The notes under the pieces were generated by a model. The model was not told where the DNA came from, made no database searches, and saw only the letters and a list, made by a program, of their open reading frames with translations. Position numbers and translations under genes: made by a program. Positions 52,084 to 62,934 of a stretch of DNA of 64,000 bases are shown in pieces. The DNA is taken from assembly GCA_026770025.1 (NCBI GenBank), contig JAMXDE010000050.1:1-64000 (forward strand), given 5' to 3'. The number at the start of each line of letters is the position of its first letter. Position 1 is the stretch's first letter. This stretch comes from Craspedostauros australis. Taxonomy: Eukaryota; Bacillariophyta; Bacillariophyceae; Mastogloiales; Achnanthaceae.

Positions 52084-52838
52084 TGTCAGGAATCGGGGGT
52101 ACGCTTTTACCAAGATACCCATGATTGCCGCACCTCCCAATAATATCTTCACAACTCGACGAGGTCAACTTTGTTGGTAACACTCGGACCACCTTGCAGC
52201 CTGTCCCCCATCAACCCTCTGTTCATGAATGACATCAACATCAGTCATGTCCCACCATGGAGCCTATCCATGTACCACCGCTGTAATGAGGGCGAACCTA
52301 TGGATCGACCTCTAGGGATGTAATCGCACATGAGCCAAGACTATGGGCGAAACTGTCGATATGTATCAGACATGTCGACGCGCATCGACGGACAAGGGAT
52401 CGCTTCTCTGAGAAAGCGAAACGGAGGCGATGCTCCTATCCGCTCAAGAGCACGAATGACGACGCGACATGCATTGAACATGACCGGTGAGTATGTGATG
52501 ATGGCGCAGGTGGAATACTGAGGAACCGAAGGTCAAGTGGGATCGATCAGACTGAGACCCATGCTGAAGGTACCTGTGCGTCTATGAGAGATGCTGCTCG
52601 AATGTAGAAGATTCAAATCACCACGATGATGCATGATGAACCTGCAGAAGAGAGCATGAGAGCAAGCTGATGAAGCAGATGAAAGCAACCATGAACAAGT
52701 GCATGATCATGGTGAACTGCTACAGATTACACTTGCTGCTGAACTGGAATTGGAGAGTCAAGGAGTTTGTTCTCACAGTTCTAAATTGGTACAGATTGAT
52801 AAGAGATTAATCTACTACCTAACCCCGGATTTCCAACA
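52084..52838 (+). repeat. 5' LTR of element F
   Basis: 755 bp, from TGTCAGGAATCGGGGG to GATTTCCAACA. The termini match those of the 649-bp LTRs of E; the middle differs. The following CGTTTCGAAACGTT is shared with E. Confidence 0.85.
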
Positions 52839-52920
52839 CGTTTCGAAACGTTACGATTGAAATCCAACGTTTCCATCACCCACCAACACAGCAACGAACA
52901 TCACCACCACTACTTCGACC

Positions 52921-55900
52921 ATGAGCTCCCACCTCTTCAAGTCTGATCGCGTTGTCGTCTTCGACGGCAAGCGTTCCAGTTGGAAAGGCTGGAGTATCAA
53001 GTTCATCACCCGCGCCACGCGCAAGGGGCTCGAGGATTTTTACCTCATGGACTTCGATGACGTAGTGGTGAAGCCAGCACCGTTCAGCTCAGACCCTTTG
53101 GCTCCCGTTCCAAAAACGGAGGAAGGCGCGAGTGAACCTAAGAAAGTATCCTCCCTGACCCGTGCGGAAAAGGCAGAATACAAGAAGATGCTGGCTAAGT
53201 ATGCGTTCGAAGAACTGACCGTGGCTATCAACCACGAAACTACGGAAGGCGATGTCGCCTTCATGGCTGTGGTGGGGACTAAGGGCAGTCTCACTGAGAG
53301 TGGAGACCCGCGCAAGGCGTGGAAGGCTCTTGAGCGCATCTACGAGCAACGAACCGCGCCTATGAAGGCAAAGTTGTTGGCTCAACTCAACGGGATGCGA
53401 TTGAAGAAGGGCGAGAATCCAGACACGTTCCTCACCGAAATGGAAGTGCTGCGCAATCGCCTCGGTAACGCTGGTATCAACATGGATATGCAGCAGTACC
53501 ACATGCTCGTGCTCAACGCCCTTGGCAAAGAGTACGAAATGGATGTGAAGATCATAGAACTCAGATTCCTCGGAAAGGAAGAGACCATGACTATCGAAGA
53601 CATCCGCGAGACCATGAGCGCCACCTACGACGGCCGCAACATCAAGGGAGGCAACTCCAACCGAGGCGGCAACAACAGTAAGGAGGAGATGGCACTCGCA
53701 GCCATGGGGAGCTTCAAGGGCAACTGTCGCAACTGTGGCGCCTACGGCCATAAGAAGGCGGATTGTCGCTCCGCAGCCAAGAAAGGCAACGGCAAGAACA
53801 AGTCGAAGGGCCAAGGCAACGGCGGAGGCAAACCCAAATTCAACGGGGAATGCAACTACTGCGGCAAGAAGGGGCACAAGATTGTGCAGTGCTTCAAACT
53901 CAGGGCCGCCATGAAGGAGGCGGACTCCGCCAACGTCGCTACCGACGGAATGGATGGAGTCGACGACGTCGCACTCACCGCATCAGACAATATGATGTGT
54001 GTGTTCATCAACGAAGACGCGATCGAAGAAGAAAATGTGATCATCGAAAAACTCAACAAAATCACCAAATTCGCAAACCAAGACAGAAATGTGACCACAC
54101 AGGACCGTGTGTTTTCACACGATGACGACGTGATGATGGATGACATGGCGTTCGTCACGATCGACGTCGACGGAACCGCCAGCTTCGAGAGCGGAACATC
54201 CAACGCAGAAAGAGCATGGACTTCCGAAGATATGGCCAAGCACTCTCCACGAGAGTACGGTTACTACGGGCCCCTTATCAACGACGAGGAGATGATCAAA
54301 GACGAGCTCTTTTCATCCGATGCAGAAGCCGAGGATCCCGACGAAGTGGTCACAGAGTACCACGAGGGAACGACAGATGAGGAGGACGCAGACGTAACGG
54401 AGATGGCGATGACAGGAGTCGACAACGACAACATCGACCGCGCCATCAACGAACCGGTCTATAGTCTCCCATCCCGTCCAAGCGCACTCGACGACATGAT
54501 CGAGCAATCATCGCGTCGCGACATGAACAACGGATGGTGTCCGTTGTGCCTCAAGCGCGGGCCCCTCTACGCATGGTGCGTGGACTGCCCGAACATACCC
54601 TTCTTCATCCAGCTCGCCAACGAGCCAAGAGGTGCCATGCCTAGAAACGAAGGCGAAAGGATGGTGCGCAGAGAGGTGCTAAATGAAACGAGCGGATTAT
54701 TATTCGTGACCGCCCGATGCTCGTTGAGCAACGTCCTTTCACCAAACGACGTCCGGTCCGAACTCTCCCTCATCTGCATCGACGCAGTACATGACATTGC
54801 AACCCTCAGACTGACGGGGGTGGAGCCACGCTCCTTGTACTACTTGATGCACCAAATCGGAGTGCGAGGCGCACTCGACATCTGCGTGAATGCATACCGG
54901 ATGAACGGAATGCTGGAGAACGTTCGCCTTCAGCCAATTCAACAGGCGCTGATCGGAGCGATGAGCAGCACCGCATCGGAGCAGCTGATGTGGATGCACC
55001 ATCCGAGCATCAATGGCGTCCGTGATTATCGCACTCACTGCGAGCTACCGCTGTACAGCGATGCCAACGGCCACGAAATGGCAATGGTGATCGGCGACTT
55101 GGACGACGTCGATACGCGTAAGTCGACCATCGCACCCGACCGCCACGAAGCCAACACCTGGTTGGGAGATTCCGGCGCCTCCTGTCACCTCACGAACAAC
55201 GACGAGGGTATGATCAACGTGCGCACAGCGAATCACTCCATCAAGGTAGGCAGCGGTCGATACCTCAAGGCAACCAAGGTGGGGGACAAGCGGATGAAGG
55301 TCATGCAAAAGAATGGCGATACCGCAATCGTCCTCCTCAAGTCGGTGAAGTACGTACCTGAGTTATGGGTCAACCTCTTGAGCATCAACAAGGCTCTCGA
55401 AAACGGTTTCGATTTTAGCAACCGAGGTGTGGTCATGTCCTTGGAGAAGAAGGGACAACGCATTCGCTTCGATCGCATCATGGCGACGCACAGCGGATTT
55501 GTGAGTGGCGTAAACATGATAGCCGCTCCTGCACTCGACGATCAAGCCAACGTCGGGGTGTCGACGAAGAAACCGATCGACATCAACAAAATCCATAAAA
55601 TGTTAGGCCATGTTGACACTTACACCATCTCTCGCACTGCGGGACGATACGGATGGAATGTCACAGGGAAGCTGAACGCTTGTGTGGATTGCGCGATCGG
55701 CAAATCGCGACAAAGAGGATTGACGAAAACTCTACAGCCAAGAGCAAAGAAAGTCGGAGAGCGACTGTTCATGGACACATCGAGTGTTCAGACGTACAGT
55801 TTCGGCCAAGGCAAATACTGGCTTCTGGTTATCGATGACTACAGCGATTACTGCTGGAGTTTCTTCGTGAAAGAAAAGAGTGACGTCGGATCCAAGATGG

Positions 55901-58240
55901 TGGGGTTATTACGGTGGCTTCAGGCGAATCAGGAAGTGAACGTGAAAAATGTGAGATGTGACAACGCGGGAGAAAATTACTCCACGGAGAAGCAACTACT
56001 TAACGCTGGGTTCGGACCGACTTTCGAGTACACCGCCGCGGCCACTCCCCAACAAAATGGTCGCGTGGAGCGAAAATTCGCGGTACTGTACGGAAAGGTG
56101 AGAGCCATGCTAAACCAGACGCATCTGCCGAAGAGCTCTCGAAGTAAGCTGTGGGCAGAAGCAGCTCGCACAGCCACGCAATTGGAGAACATCATCGGAA
56201 CAAAGACAAGAGAACCAGCGTGTATCCTGTTCAACGAACAGATCCCCACCTACGTAGATGGACTGCGTACGTTCGGGGAAATAGGTATGGTCCACATTGG
56301 AGGACGAACAATCAAGGCGAAGCTGGACAGCAGATCCAAACCGGCTATGTTCGTCGGATACGGCCAATCGCATGCTAGTGGTGTGTACCGGATGATGAAT
56401 CTAGCTACAACGAGAATCCTAATCACAAGAGACGTGACATGGATGAACCAGTCATATGGGCAGTTCAAGGGTATTGCGAACGCCAACAGGTCAGTACTAA
56501 TGGACCTGGAAGATGACGACTCTACATCGGAGATACCTTCCCCGAACAATAGAGTAACTTGGGAGCGACGTGAGGACACCATCAAGGGAATGGAGACCGA
56601 CGACGCAGATCAGAGCAGAGGAGCCGGAATTGATGTAGATACAGAAGACGCTGCTCAAGGGCAAGATGACTTGCTCCCCACCCAAGGGGATGACGATTCG
56701 TACGATGATAACGACGATGAATCCGGAAGGGACAACGAGAAGAGACCACACGATCAAGACGAGGTCCCAGTCGCAACACCTGTTAGAGGAATGCCAAGGA
56801 TGCTGAAGGCTCTTGCGGGGTTCAACAATTCACCCATTCCAATGGAGGAACGAGACCTAGGATCCAGTGGAGAGTCAGAATCAGATGAAGGAGAGAACGA
56901 GACTACTCCAACAACGACTACCACACCATTGGCAACATCAGGACAGGATTTCCACACGAATTGGTCAACATTCAACAGAGACGTCGCAGGTATGATGATA
57001 GATACTACTCACGGTAAGATGAGACTCGACGACTTCATCACGGCGAGCCAAGGATTGGACCAACGATCACTCGAAGAGGGGTACGAACAAGCTAATGTCG
57101 CAATGATGCTAGACCCAACCACATTCGAGGAGTGCTGGGATCATGCAGATCCTGAGAAGAGAACGAAATGGCGGGAGGCCATCAACAAGGAGTTCAACGA
57201 TATGACCAGAAGAGGAGTATGGGAGAAGATCAAGATGAACCAAATGCCAAAGGATCGGCGATGCGTGAAGACCAAATGGGTGTTCAAGGAGAAGAGGAAC
57301 GGTGTGTTCCGTGCAAGACTCGTCGCATGCGGATACTCGCAGATTGCAGGAGTTGACTTCTCAGCACACCACGCACCAGTGATACACGACGCAACCTACC
57401 GCGTTATGCTCACGATGAAGATGTTGTTACACTTGGACAGCATCATTATCGACTTTGAGACAGCATTCTTACATGGAGAGCTCGAGGAGGAGATCTACAT
57501 GCGATGCCCCAAGGGTATGAAGCATGAAGCCGACGAATGCCTGCTACTCAAGAAGACGATTTATGGACTCGTGCAGAGTGCCAGACAATGGAACAAGAAG
57601 CTGGTCGACATCCTACTCAAATTGGGGTTTAGACAGAGCGCTGTGGATCCATGCCTTCTGATTCGGAATCAGGAAGGGAGCCTACTGCTGATCGGAACCT
57701 ACGTTGACGATTGCTTGTGCATCGGAGAGGAACAGGAACTGAAGAAGCTAGTGAGGGATATCAAGGCAGAGCGGTTCGGAATCAAGGTGGAAGAGGATCT
57801 CGAAGACTATCTCAGTTGCAAGATCATATTCAACCACGATCATACGAACTGCTGGGTGAACCAACCGCACATCATCAAGAACATCACTGAGACATTCAAG
57901 GACGACGTGATGAAGCTACAGCGGTACGGTACACCAGGGACACCAGGGCAAGGCATCCAAAGGGACAGTGACTCGCCCAAGGTGGACAAGGAACGGCACA
58001 GCAGGTACCGAAGTGGAGTAGGTATGCTGCTATACTTGGTGAAACACTCCCGGCCCGACATCGCCAACGCAGTACGTGAACTGACCAAGGTGTTGGATGG
58101 ACCAACAGCCGTAGCATACAAGGAAATGCTAAGGGTCATGAAGTTCGTGTCGGACACGAGGGAATATGGACTGAGGGTGAAGCCGGATCCATTGGAGAAC
58201 GATGCATGGAAGATTGTTGTATACACCGACAGCGACGAAT
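52921..58240 (+). CDS. Copia Gag-Pol polyprotein, element F (RNase H truncated)
   Basis: A single open frame of about 1,773 codons from an ATG 83 bp after the LTR. Gag (1-265) is followed by two zinc knuckles (CRNCGAYGHKKADC about 268 and CNYCGKKGHKIVQC about 312). A long module of about 430 residues follows before the protease; it is acidic at first, then holds a Cys-rich motif (CPLCLKRGPLYAWCVDCP, about 540-557). Then come protease (WLGDSGASCHLT, about 745), a GAG-pre-integrase zinc region (HKMLGH...CVDCAIGKSRQ, about 897-935), integrase D-D-E (FMDTSSV about 950, VRCDNAGE about 1,013, GRVERKF about 1,048), an acidic linker, and RT from about 1,445 with YVDDCLC near 1,594. RNase H stops after VVYTDSDE. 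No frameshift or stop: F was intact when G inserted. Confidence 0.93.
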
Positions 58241-58589
58241 GATTCTGGCCTGCTTGCGTGCTCAGGATGCGAAGTGAAGCACTCTCAGGCACACAGATGA
58301 CAGTCTTCTATTGCTTATCTGTTGTTGGTGTATTGCTGATACACTCCTTGTTGTGAACCAGATTGTGACCGCATGCCATGAATCCAACAAAGACACATGC
58401 TCTGTTTGTTTTTTTCCCTTTGTGTTGTTTCAGCCACAAACACTCCGCCTCGGTTGCTTATGACTGTACGGTCACAGAATCTTTGACCAATACGAGCTAC
58501 GCGACTCGTTTGACCCTAAAACTTTCTCTGTCCCTTCGTTGAATTGGCATATGCTGGCTGTATGCCTGACTGCCATCTGTGCCTATACA
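58241..58589 (-). repeat. 3' LTR of element G
   Basis: About 349 bp. On the minus strand it begins TGTATAGGCAC, directly after the purine tract GATGAGGGGCGT, and ends GCCAGAATCA next to F. TG...CA termini and the exact junction with the F coding frame support the boundaries. The ACGAA at 58,236-58,240 would be the target duplication; the other copy is outside the window. Confidence 0.7.
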
Positions 58590-58692
58590 ACGCCCCTCAT
58601 CGTTGTAGTACGCGCGCAGGAAAAACGGCATTTTGCCTCCTAAAAAACCTCGCGCGTTCGCTACCCTTCATGCGACTCCCCATGGCTATCTG

Positions 58693-61600
58693 TTAGTACA
58701 GAAACCTACCCAAAAGCGTCTCCCGTTTTGGGGCTGCCATGGTCTTGGTGAACACATCTGCCAGATTGGTCAGTGTGTCCTCTTTCGCGACTCTAATGAT
58801 CCCACTTGCCACAGCTTCCCTGCACCGGTGATATGATATGCTGTGATGCTTCTTGGAGAGTGTGGAGTGGGGTGTCGATGCATTCTTGTACACCGCTTCA
58901 TTGTCACAGAACATATTGGTCGGTCCCTCCAACGGGACGCCAAACATCCTGAGTTTGTATCGTAGCGACGATACCATTTCCACTGCTTGCCGCATTGCTG
59001 TGAACTCCGAACCAAACGTGGATGTTTCGACTGAGTTTTGTCGTTTGCTGTACCACATGACTGGCGCTCGATTCATGAAGATCAAGATGCCTGTCTGCGA
59101 CCTGCGGGTTGCTTTGTCTGCTGCGTGACTGGCATCCACAAAGCAGTGGGTGGAAGCAACGTTTCCTCTGGGCTTGGGTGCATTTGTGGGTATCTGCTCT
59201 TCGGCGTCTCGGTAGAAATCTTCCCATTCAAACGATTGGAATCGATCCTCCGAAATCCTTGGGTGGTCTGGATCCATCAACATCGAGCGCTTGCTCGTGT
59301 TCTTGAGGTACCCAAAGATGTGATACACCTGCTGTAGATGTCCCACCCTTGGCATCGCCAAGAACGAAGATAGGAGGGAAACCTCGAGCAAGATGTCGAC
59401 TCGTCCGATCTCGATCGCCCACCGCAGCACACCAATCAGCTCTTGGAATCGTTGTAGCCCATCTGCCTTGAGCTCTGCTGTAGTATCCTCAGCTGGATGA
59501 TATCCAGATGTGAATGGTGTTTTGCATCCCGATGGTAGTCGCAGACCTTCTTCGGACAGCTTTGATTCCACGTTCTCGATAGCCGCCTTGCAGTATTTCT
59601 CTGATGAAATGCGCCAGCACATGGTGCCGTTCTCGTTTGCCTTCTTGTCGAGCGATGCTCCAAGGTACATATCCGGTGGCTCGACTTTGTCCCCTTTCAG
59701 CTTGAACACAGCTGAGATATTGGATATGACTTGCTTGGGTTGATAGCTGATTGCCATCACATCGTCGACGTAGCACAGCACGATTTCGTAGTATTCGAAT
59801 CCGTCTGGCTTTGCTGCTGGTCGTAGCCATACATCAGGATCTGCCTGCGACGATCTGAATCCGCTATCATGCAGAACGCCAGCCAGTTTGGCCCTGAATG
59901 CAGCTCCGGATGACTTCAACCCGTAAAGCGCCTTCTTCACAAGCATGATCTTTCCTTCTTCAGCTGCGAATTCGGGTCCTGCTCTTGTCCAGATTCTCTC
60001 GCGGCAATCTGCCGTGAGGTAGGCATTCTGAATATCGCATGCCATGACATCCAGGTCGTTCATTGCTGCAATGGTCAATGCGATGCGAACCGAATCTCTG
60101 GATACAACAGAGGAGTATGTGATCGATGATGGCGTGGATGTCTTGTGTCCCCCGGCGACCAGTCGTGCCTTGCGTCTGAAATTCTCGCCGAGCTTCACAT
60201 CGAATATCAGGTGGCACTTGATCTCCTGGTATCCGTTGGGTATGTCAGATTGATCACCCTCGAACACCTCGAATGCCGGCCTGACGTTCTTCATCTCCTT
60301 CATGATCGAATCCCACCACAGGGTATTGCCGTTTTCACGGTCGACCTGCTTCGCTTCCTCCACCGACTTTGGCACGCGAACACCATACTTGTGAGTTCGA
60401 ACCCAATACTTGGATTTGACCTTCGCGAGAATTCGCTTGCGCTTTTTCAACACGAAGGGAACCCACCAAGCAAATGCTGGCTCCATTGAAATGCGATTGT
60501 CCACTGCATACTCAGCCAGCTGTACTGGGTATGAGTCCTTGACGTCCTTCAATGCATTCCACGTCGTGCTGCCGTCTTTCCACTGAATGAGAATGTCCCA
60601 CCCAATGGTTGTTTCACGGCGCCTCTTCACTCCATTCTTGGCAGTGATGAAGGCATTCTGTTGAGTGATGGCACTGGCATCCTTGCGATAATCGATGATC
60701 TCATCGATAAGCACGTGCCGGTTGCCTTCTTCGTCAATCTGTGCGAATAAATTCTCCGCAATGACGTTTGCTGCCATGGATTGCCGGTGTCCGTCGCTGA
60801 ACTCAACTTCGTACAACCGCGTATCCATGATTGGGTTGGTGGCCGCCGTCCCGATGGGTTTGCCGTCCTTGTCGCGAAGCCGCTTTGTGACGCGAGCGAA
60901 TTCCGGATACTCTCCCCCGCGATCGATAGATAGCTCCATGTTGAGGTATCCATCGAACGTATCAGGGTCGAAAGCGTCATCGGCCTCCGCGACGTCCCCG
61001 TTGCTGAACGTGCGGGAGAACTCGGCCGCAAAGTCGGGATCGTCGTCATTCAGCTCGGCCCATGCGGAAAGCTGCGGCCTCCCTCCCGTGACCGCCAGCC
61101 GCTCCTCTTTGAAACGCCGAGCTATTGCAGCATCATATGCCACGAATTTCTCCTTGTGGGCATCGATGCCCATCTCAACAGTGGTCACCCGCTGCACTGT
61201 AGTGCGCGCCATGGGAATGCCGGACGCTGGCAAAACCCAATATGACATCAACGATCCCGTCGTCCGTGCCACACCAAGGAATCGCCCCACCTGTATTTCA
61301 CCCAGCCCCGCGTTCGGCTTGAACCACACTCGATCGTAGAATCCAAAATCGAGGTACTCCGAAATGTCCGGCGTCTCGCCAGTCAATCGCTCAATCGGTG
61401 TGCGTCCCTGTAAGCCTCCTGCATTGCTGGCTGTGCGCTGCATAATGGCAGCGAGGTGGGTCAACCCGTAGCTCCACAATCGTCTGGGACAGTTCGTCCT
61501 GAACATGACCCTGTACCATCGCCGTCGCAACTCCCGAATGACACCTTCCGCCGGGTTCTGGTTGTGCCGCTCAACCTCCGTGACATGCAACTGGATGTTG

Positions 61601-62934
61601 TACTTGCGACATCGTTTTCGGAATTGACTGTGTGGTCCAACCTGCTCCGGCGCACCGTCTGCGACGAGTATATCCGGAGCCCCATAGTCACGGACGAAGA
61701 TGTCGAGGGCCTCATGTGCCTCCGACTTCCGAAACATGTGGTATGCCTCAACGAAGAATTGAGAAGATGCGAAGATCTGCGAGTACTTGTGCCCATGTAG
61801 ATCCTCACATCGGGCATACATCGTATCCGTTGCCATAGTCCCCTGGATCCGCTTTGGGATGTACATGCGATCGGCACGGTAGCGCCGAGCCAACGGCATG
61901 ACCGCCGATCGCACGAGGTTCCGAGTCGTAGCCCGAAGAGTAAGCCGTGCTTGCTCGAGGCTGAGGTGCCACCGATCGCTGAGCTCTTCGGCCGTCATCT
62001 TCGAGTGCCGATCAGCCGACAGGAACGATCTCGGTACCTGGATCTCGTCCTCTGTGATGGGACCAGGGATATGGACATCGGGGTTGTCCGTCATCTCCGT
62101 TGACACCGCAGGCTTGCGGTCTACCGCCTTCTCATCCACACGCACACTCCGAATCAGCCGTTGGTTGAAATGGCAATTGATGGATCCATAATGGCTATCC
62201 ATGTCAGCGTGGTGGGTGGATGAGCGAACCGCATGCGTGTTTCGGACCTCGATCTCTTCCTGTTCGTGGTATGGGATGACTGGGAACCGAACGCGTTCTG
62301 GGTTCCAAGGTGTCGGGCTGGACAGTACGATGTGTGGTAGCTGGCTCAGGTCTGCGGATGATGGCCTCCATGTGTCAAGGTATATAGTGGTACCCTCTGA
62401 TTGTAGACACGCCGCAAAACCCTGCTCGTCATGTCGTATGACCATAGGCTTCCCAGCGTATGGATTGTCCTGTACGTCAACTCCATGGTGCCGCAGTTGG
62501 TTTGGATTGACCAACGAATGGTCGAGGCTCGGCATCGACAATGCCTCGTTGAACACGAGTATGTACCGTCTGCCTGCAGCGGACGTGTATCCGGTTGCGG
62601 CCGTCACTATGGGCACATCTTTGACTGGATCATAGCTGTCAGTGTATGGTGACACATCACAGCATCTGTCAGTATAATGTAGCACCACACACTGTCGGCC
62701 GGCAACAATGGTGTCAGCATGAGAGTCCAGTTCAAGCCTGGACTGTACCTCATGGCCATCATGCGGATTGTTGGCATGTATGGTGCCAACACGTCGTGAT
62801 CTTTGGGACGTACGAAACACGGATATGCAACTGGTGTACTCGCAAGAGTGTCGTTGGATATGTGAGTAACAGCGTCTTAGACTACGAATCCAGATACCGA
62901 ACATCACCACGAACGTGCACTCTCGCCAACACCA
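58693..62934 (-). CDS. Copia Pol of element G
   Basis: In frame with gag, separated by a single TGA (62,935-62,937); the first ATG in the frame is at 62,904. Counting from 62,910: protease motif LELDSHADTIV (about 57), integrase D-D-E (TMATDTMY about 350, LVADGAPEQ about 415, NPAEGVIRE about 455), and a chromo-like segment (WDILIQWKDGSTTWNAL, about 777) between integrase and RT. RT carries LCYVDDVMA near 1,047. RNase H (HCFVDASHAADK, TFGSEFTAMRQ, MFCDNEAV, LADVFTKTM) ends the protein at TAA (58,693). No break other than the TGA is visible, so the element may be functional if the TGA is read through. Confidence 0.9.
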   Translation of the reverse strand, partial: WCWRECTFVVMFGIWIRSLRRCYSHIQRHSCEYTSCISVFRTSQRSRRVGTIHANNPHDGHEVQSRLELDSHADTIVAGRQCVVLHYTDRCCDVSPYTDSYDPVKDVPIVTAATGYTSAAGRRYILVFNEALSMPSLDHSLVNPNQLRHHGVDVQDNPYAGKPMVIRHDEQGFAACLQSEGTTIYLDTWRPSSADLSQLPHIVLSSPTPWNPERVRFPVIPYHEQEEIEVRNTHAVRSSTHHADMDSHYGSINCHFNQRLIRSVRVDEKAVDRKPAVSTEMTDNPDVHIPGPITEDEIQVPRSFLSADRHSKMTAEELSDRWHLSLEQARLTLRATTRNLVRSAVMPLARRYRADRMYIPKRIQGTMATDTMYARCEDLHGHKYSQIFASSQFFVEAYHMFRKSEAHEALDIFVRDYGAPDILVADGAPEQVGPHSQFRKRCRKYNIQLHVTEVERHNQNPAEGVIRELRRRWYRVMFRTNCPRRLWSYGLTHLAAIMQRTASNAGGLQGRTPIERLTGETPDISEYLDFGFYDRVWFKPNAGLGEIQVGRFLGVARTTGSLMSYWVLPASGIPMARTTVQRVTTVEMGIDAHKEKFVAYDAAIARRFKEERLAVTGGRPQLSAWAELNDDDPDFAAEFSRTFSNGDVAEADDAFDPDTFDGYLNMELSIDRGGEYPEFARVTKRLRDKDGKPIGTAATNPIMDTRLYEVEFSDGHRQSMAANVIAENLFAQIDEEGNRHVLIDEIIDYRKDASAITQQNAFITAKNGVKRRRETTIGWDILIQWKDGSTTWNALKDVKDSYPVQLAEYAVDNRISMEPAFAWWVPFVLKKRKRILAKVKSKYWVRTHKYGVRVPKSVEEAKQVDRENGNTLWWDSIMKEMKNVRPAFEVFEGDQSDIPNGYQEIKCHLIFDVKLGENFRRKARLVAGGHKTSTPSSITYSSVVSRDSVRIALTIAAMNDLDVMACDIQNAYLTADCRERIWTRAGPEFAAEEGKIMLVKKALYGLKSSGAAFRAKLAGVLHDSGFRSSQADPDVWLRPAAKPDGFEYYEIVLCYVDDVMAISYQPKQVISNISAVFKLKGDKVEPPDMYLGASLDKKANENGTMCWRISSEKYCKAAIENVESKLSEEGLRLPSGCKTPFTSGYHPAEDTTAELKADGLQRFQELIGVLRWAIEIGRVDILLEVSLLSSFLAMPRVGHLQQVYHIFGYLKNTSKRSMLMDPDHPRISEDRFQSFEWEDFYRDAEEQIPTNAPKPRGNVASTHCFVDASHAADKATRRSQTGILIFMNRAPVMWYSKRQNSVETSTFGSEFTAMRQAVEMVSSLRYKLRMFGVPLEGPTNMFCDNEAVYKNASTPHSTLSKKHHSISYHRCREAVASGIIRVAKEDTLTNLADVFTKTMAAPKRETLLGRFLY

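Larger units (their letters stand above)
52084..58240 (+). mobile_element. Ty1/copia retrotransposon F (3' part cut off by element G)
   Basis: 5' LTR (52,084-52,838) followed by one long gag-pol frame on the plus strand. The element stops at 58,240 in early RNase H, exactly where a TG-starting LTR of element G begins. Homology to E shows what should follow. The remaining F sequence and its 3' LTR would lie beyond G, outside the window. Confidence 0.9.

Noticed and set aside
51689..52192. Minus-strand frame of about 167 codons before element F
   Set aside because: It reads through the antisense of the F LTR and has no domain; likely chance.
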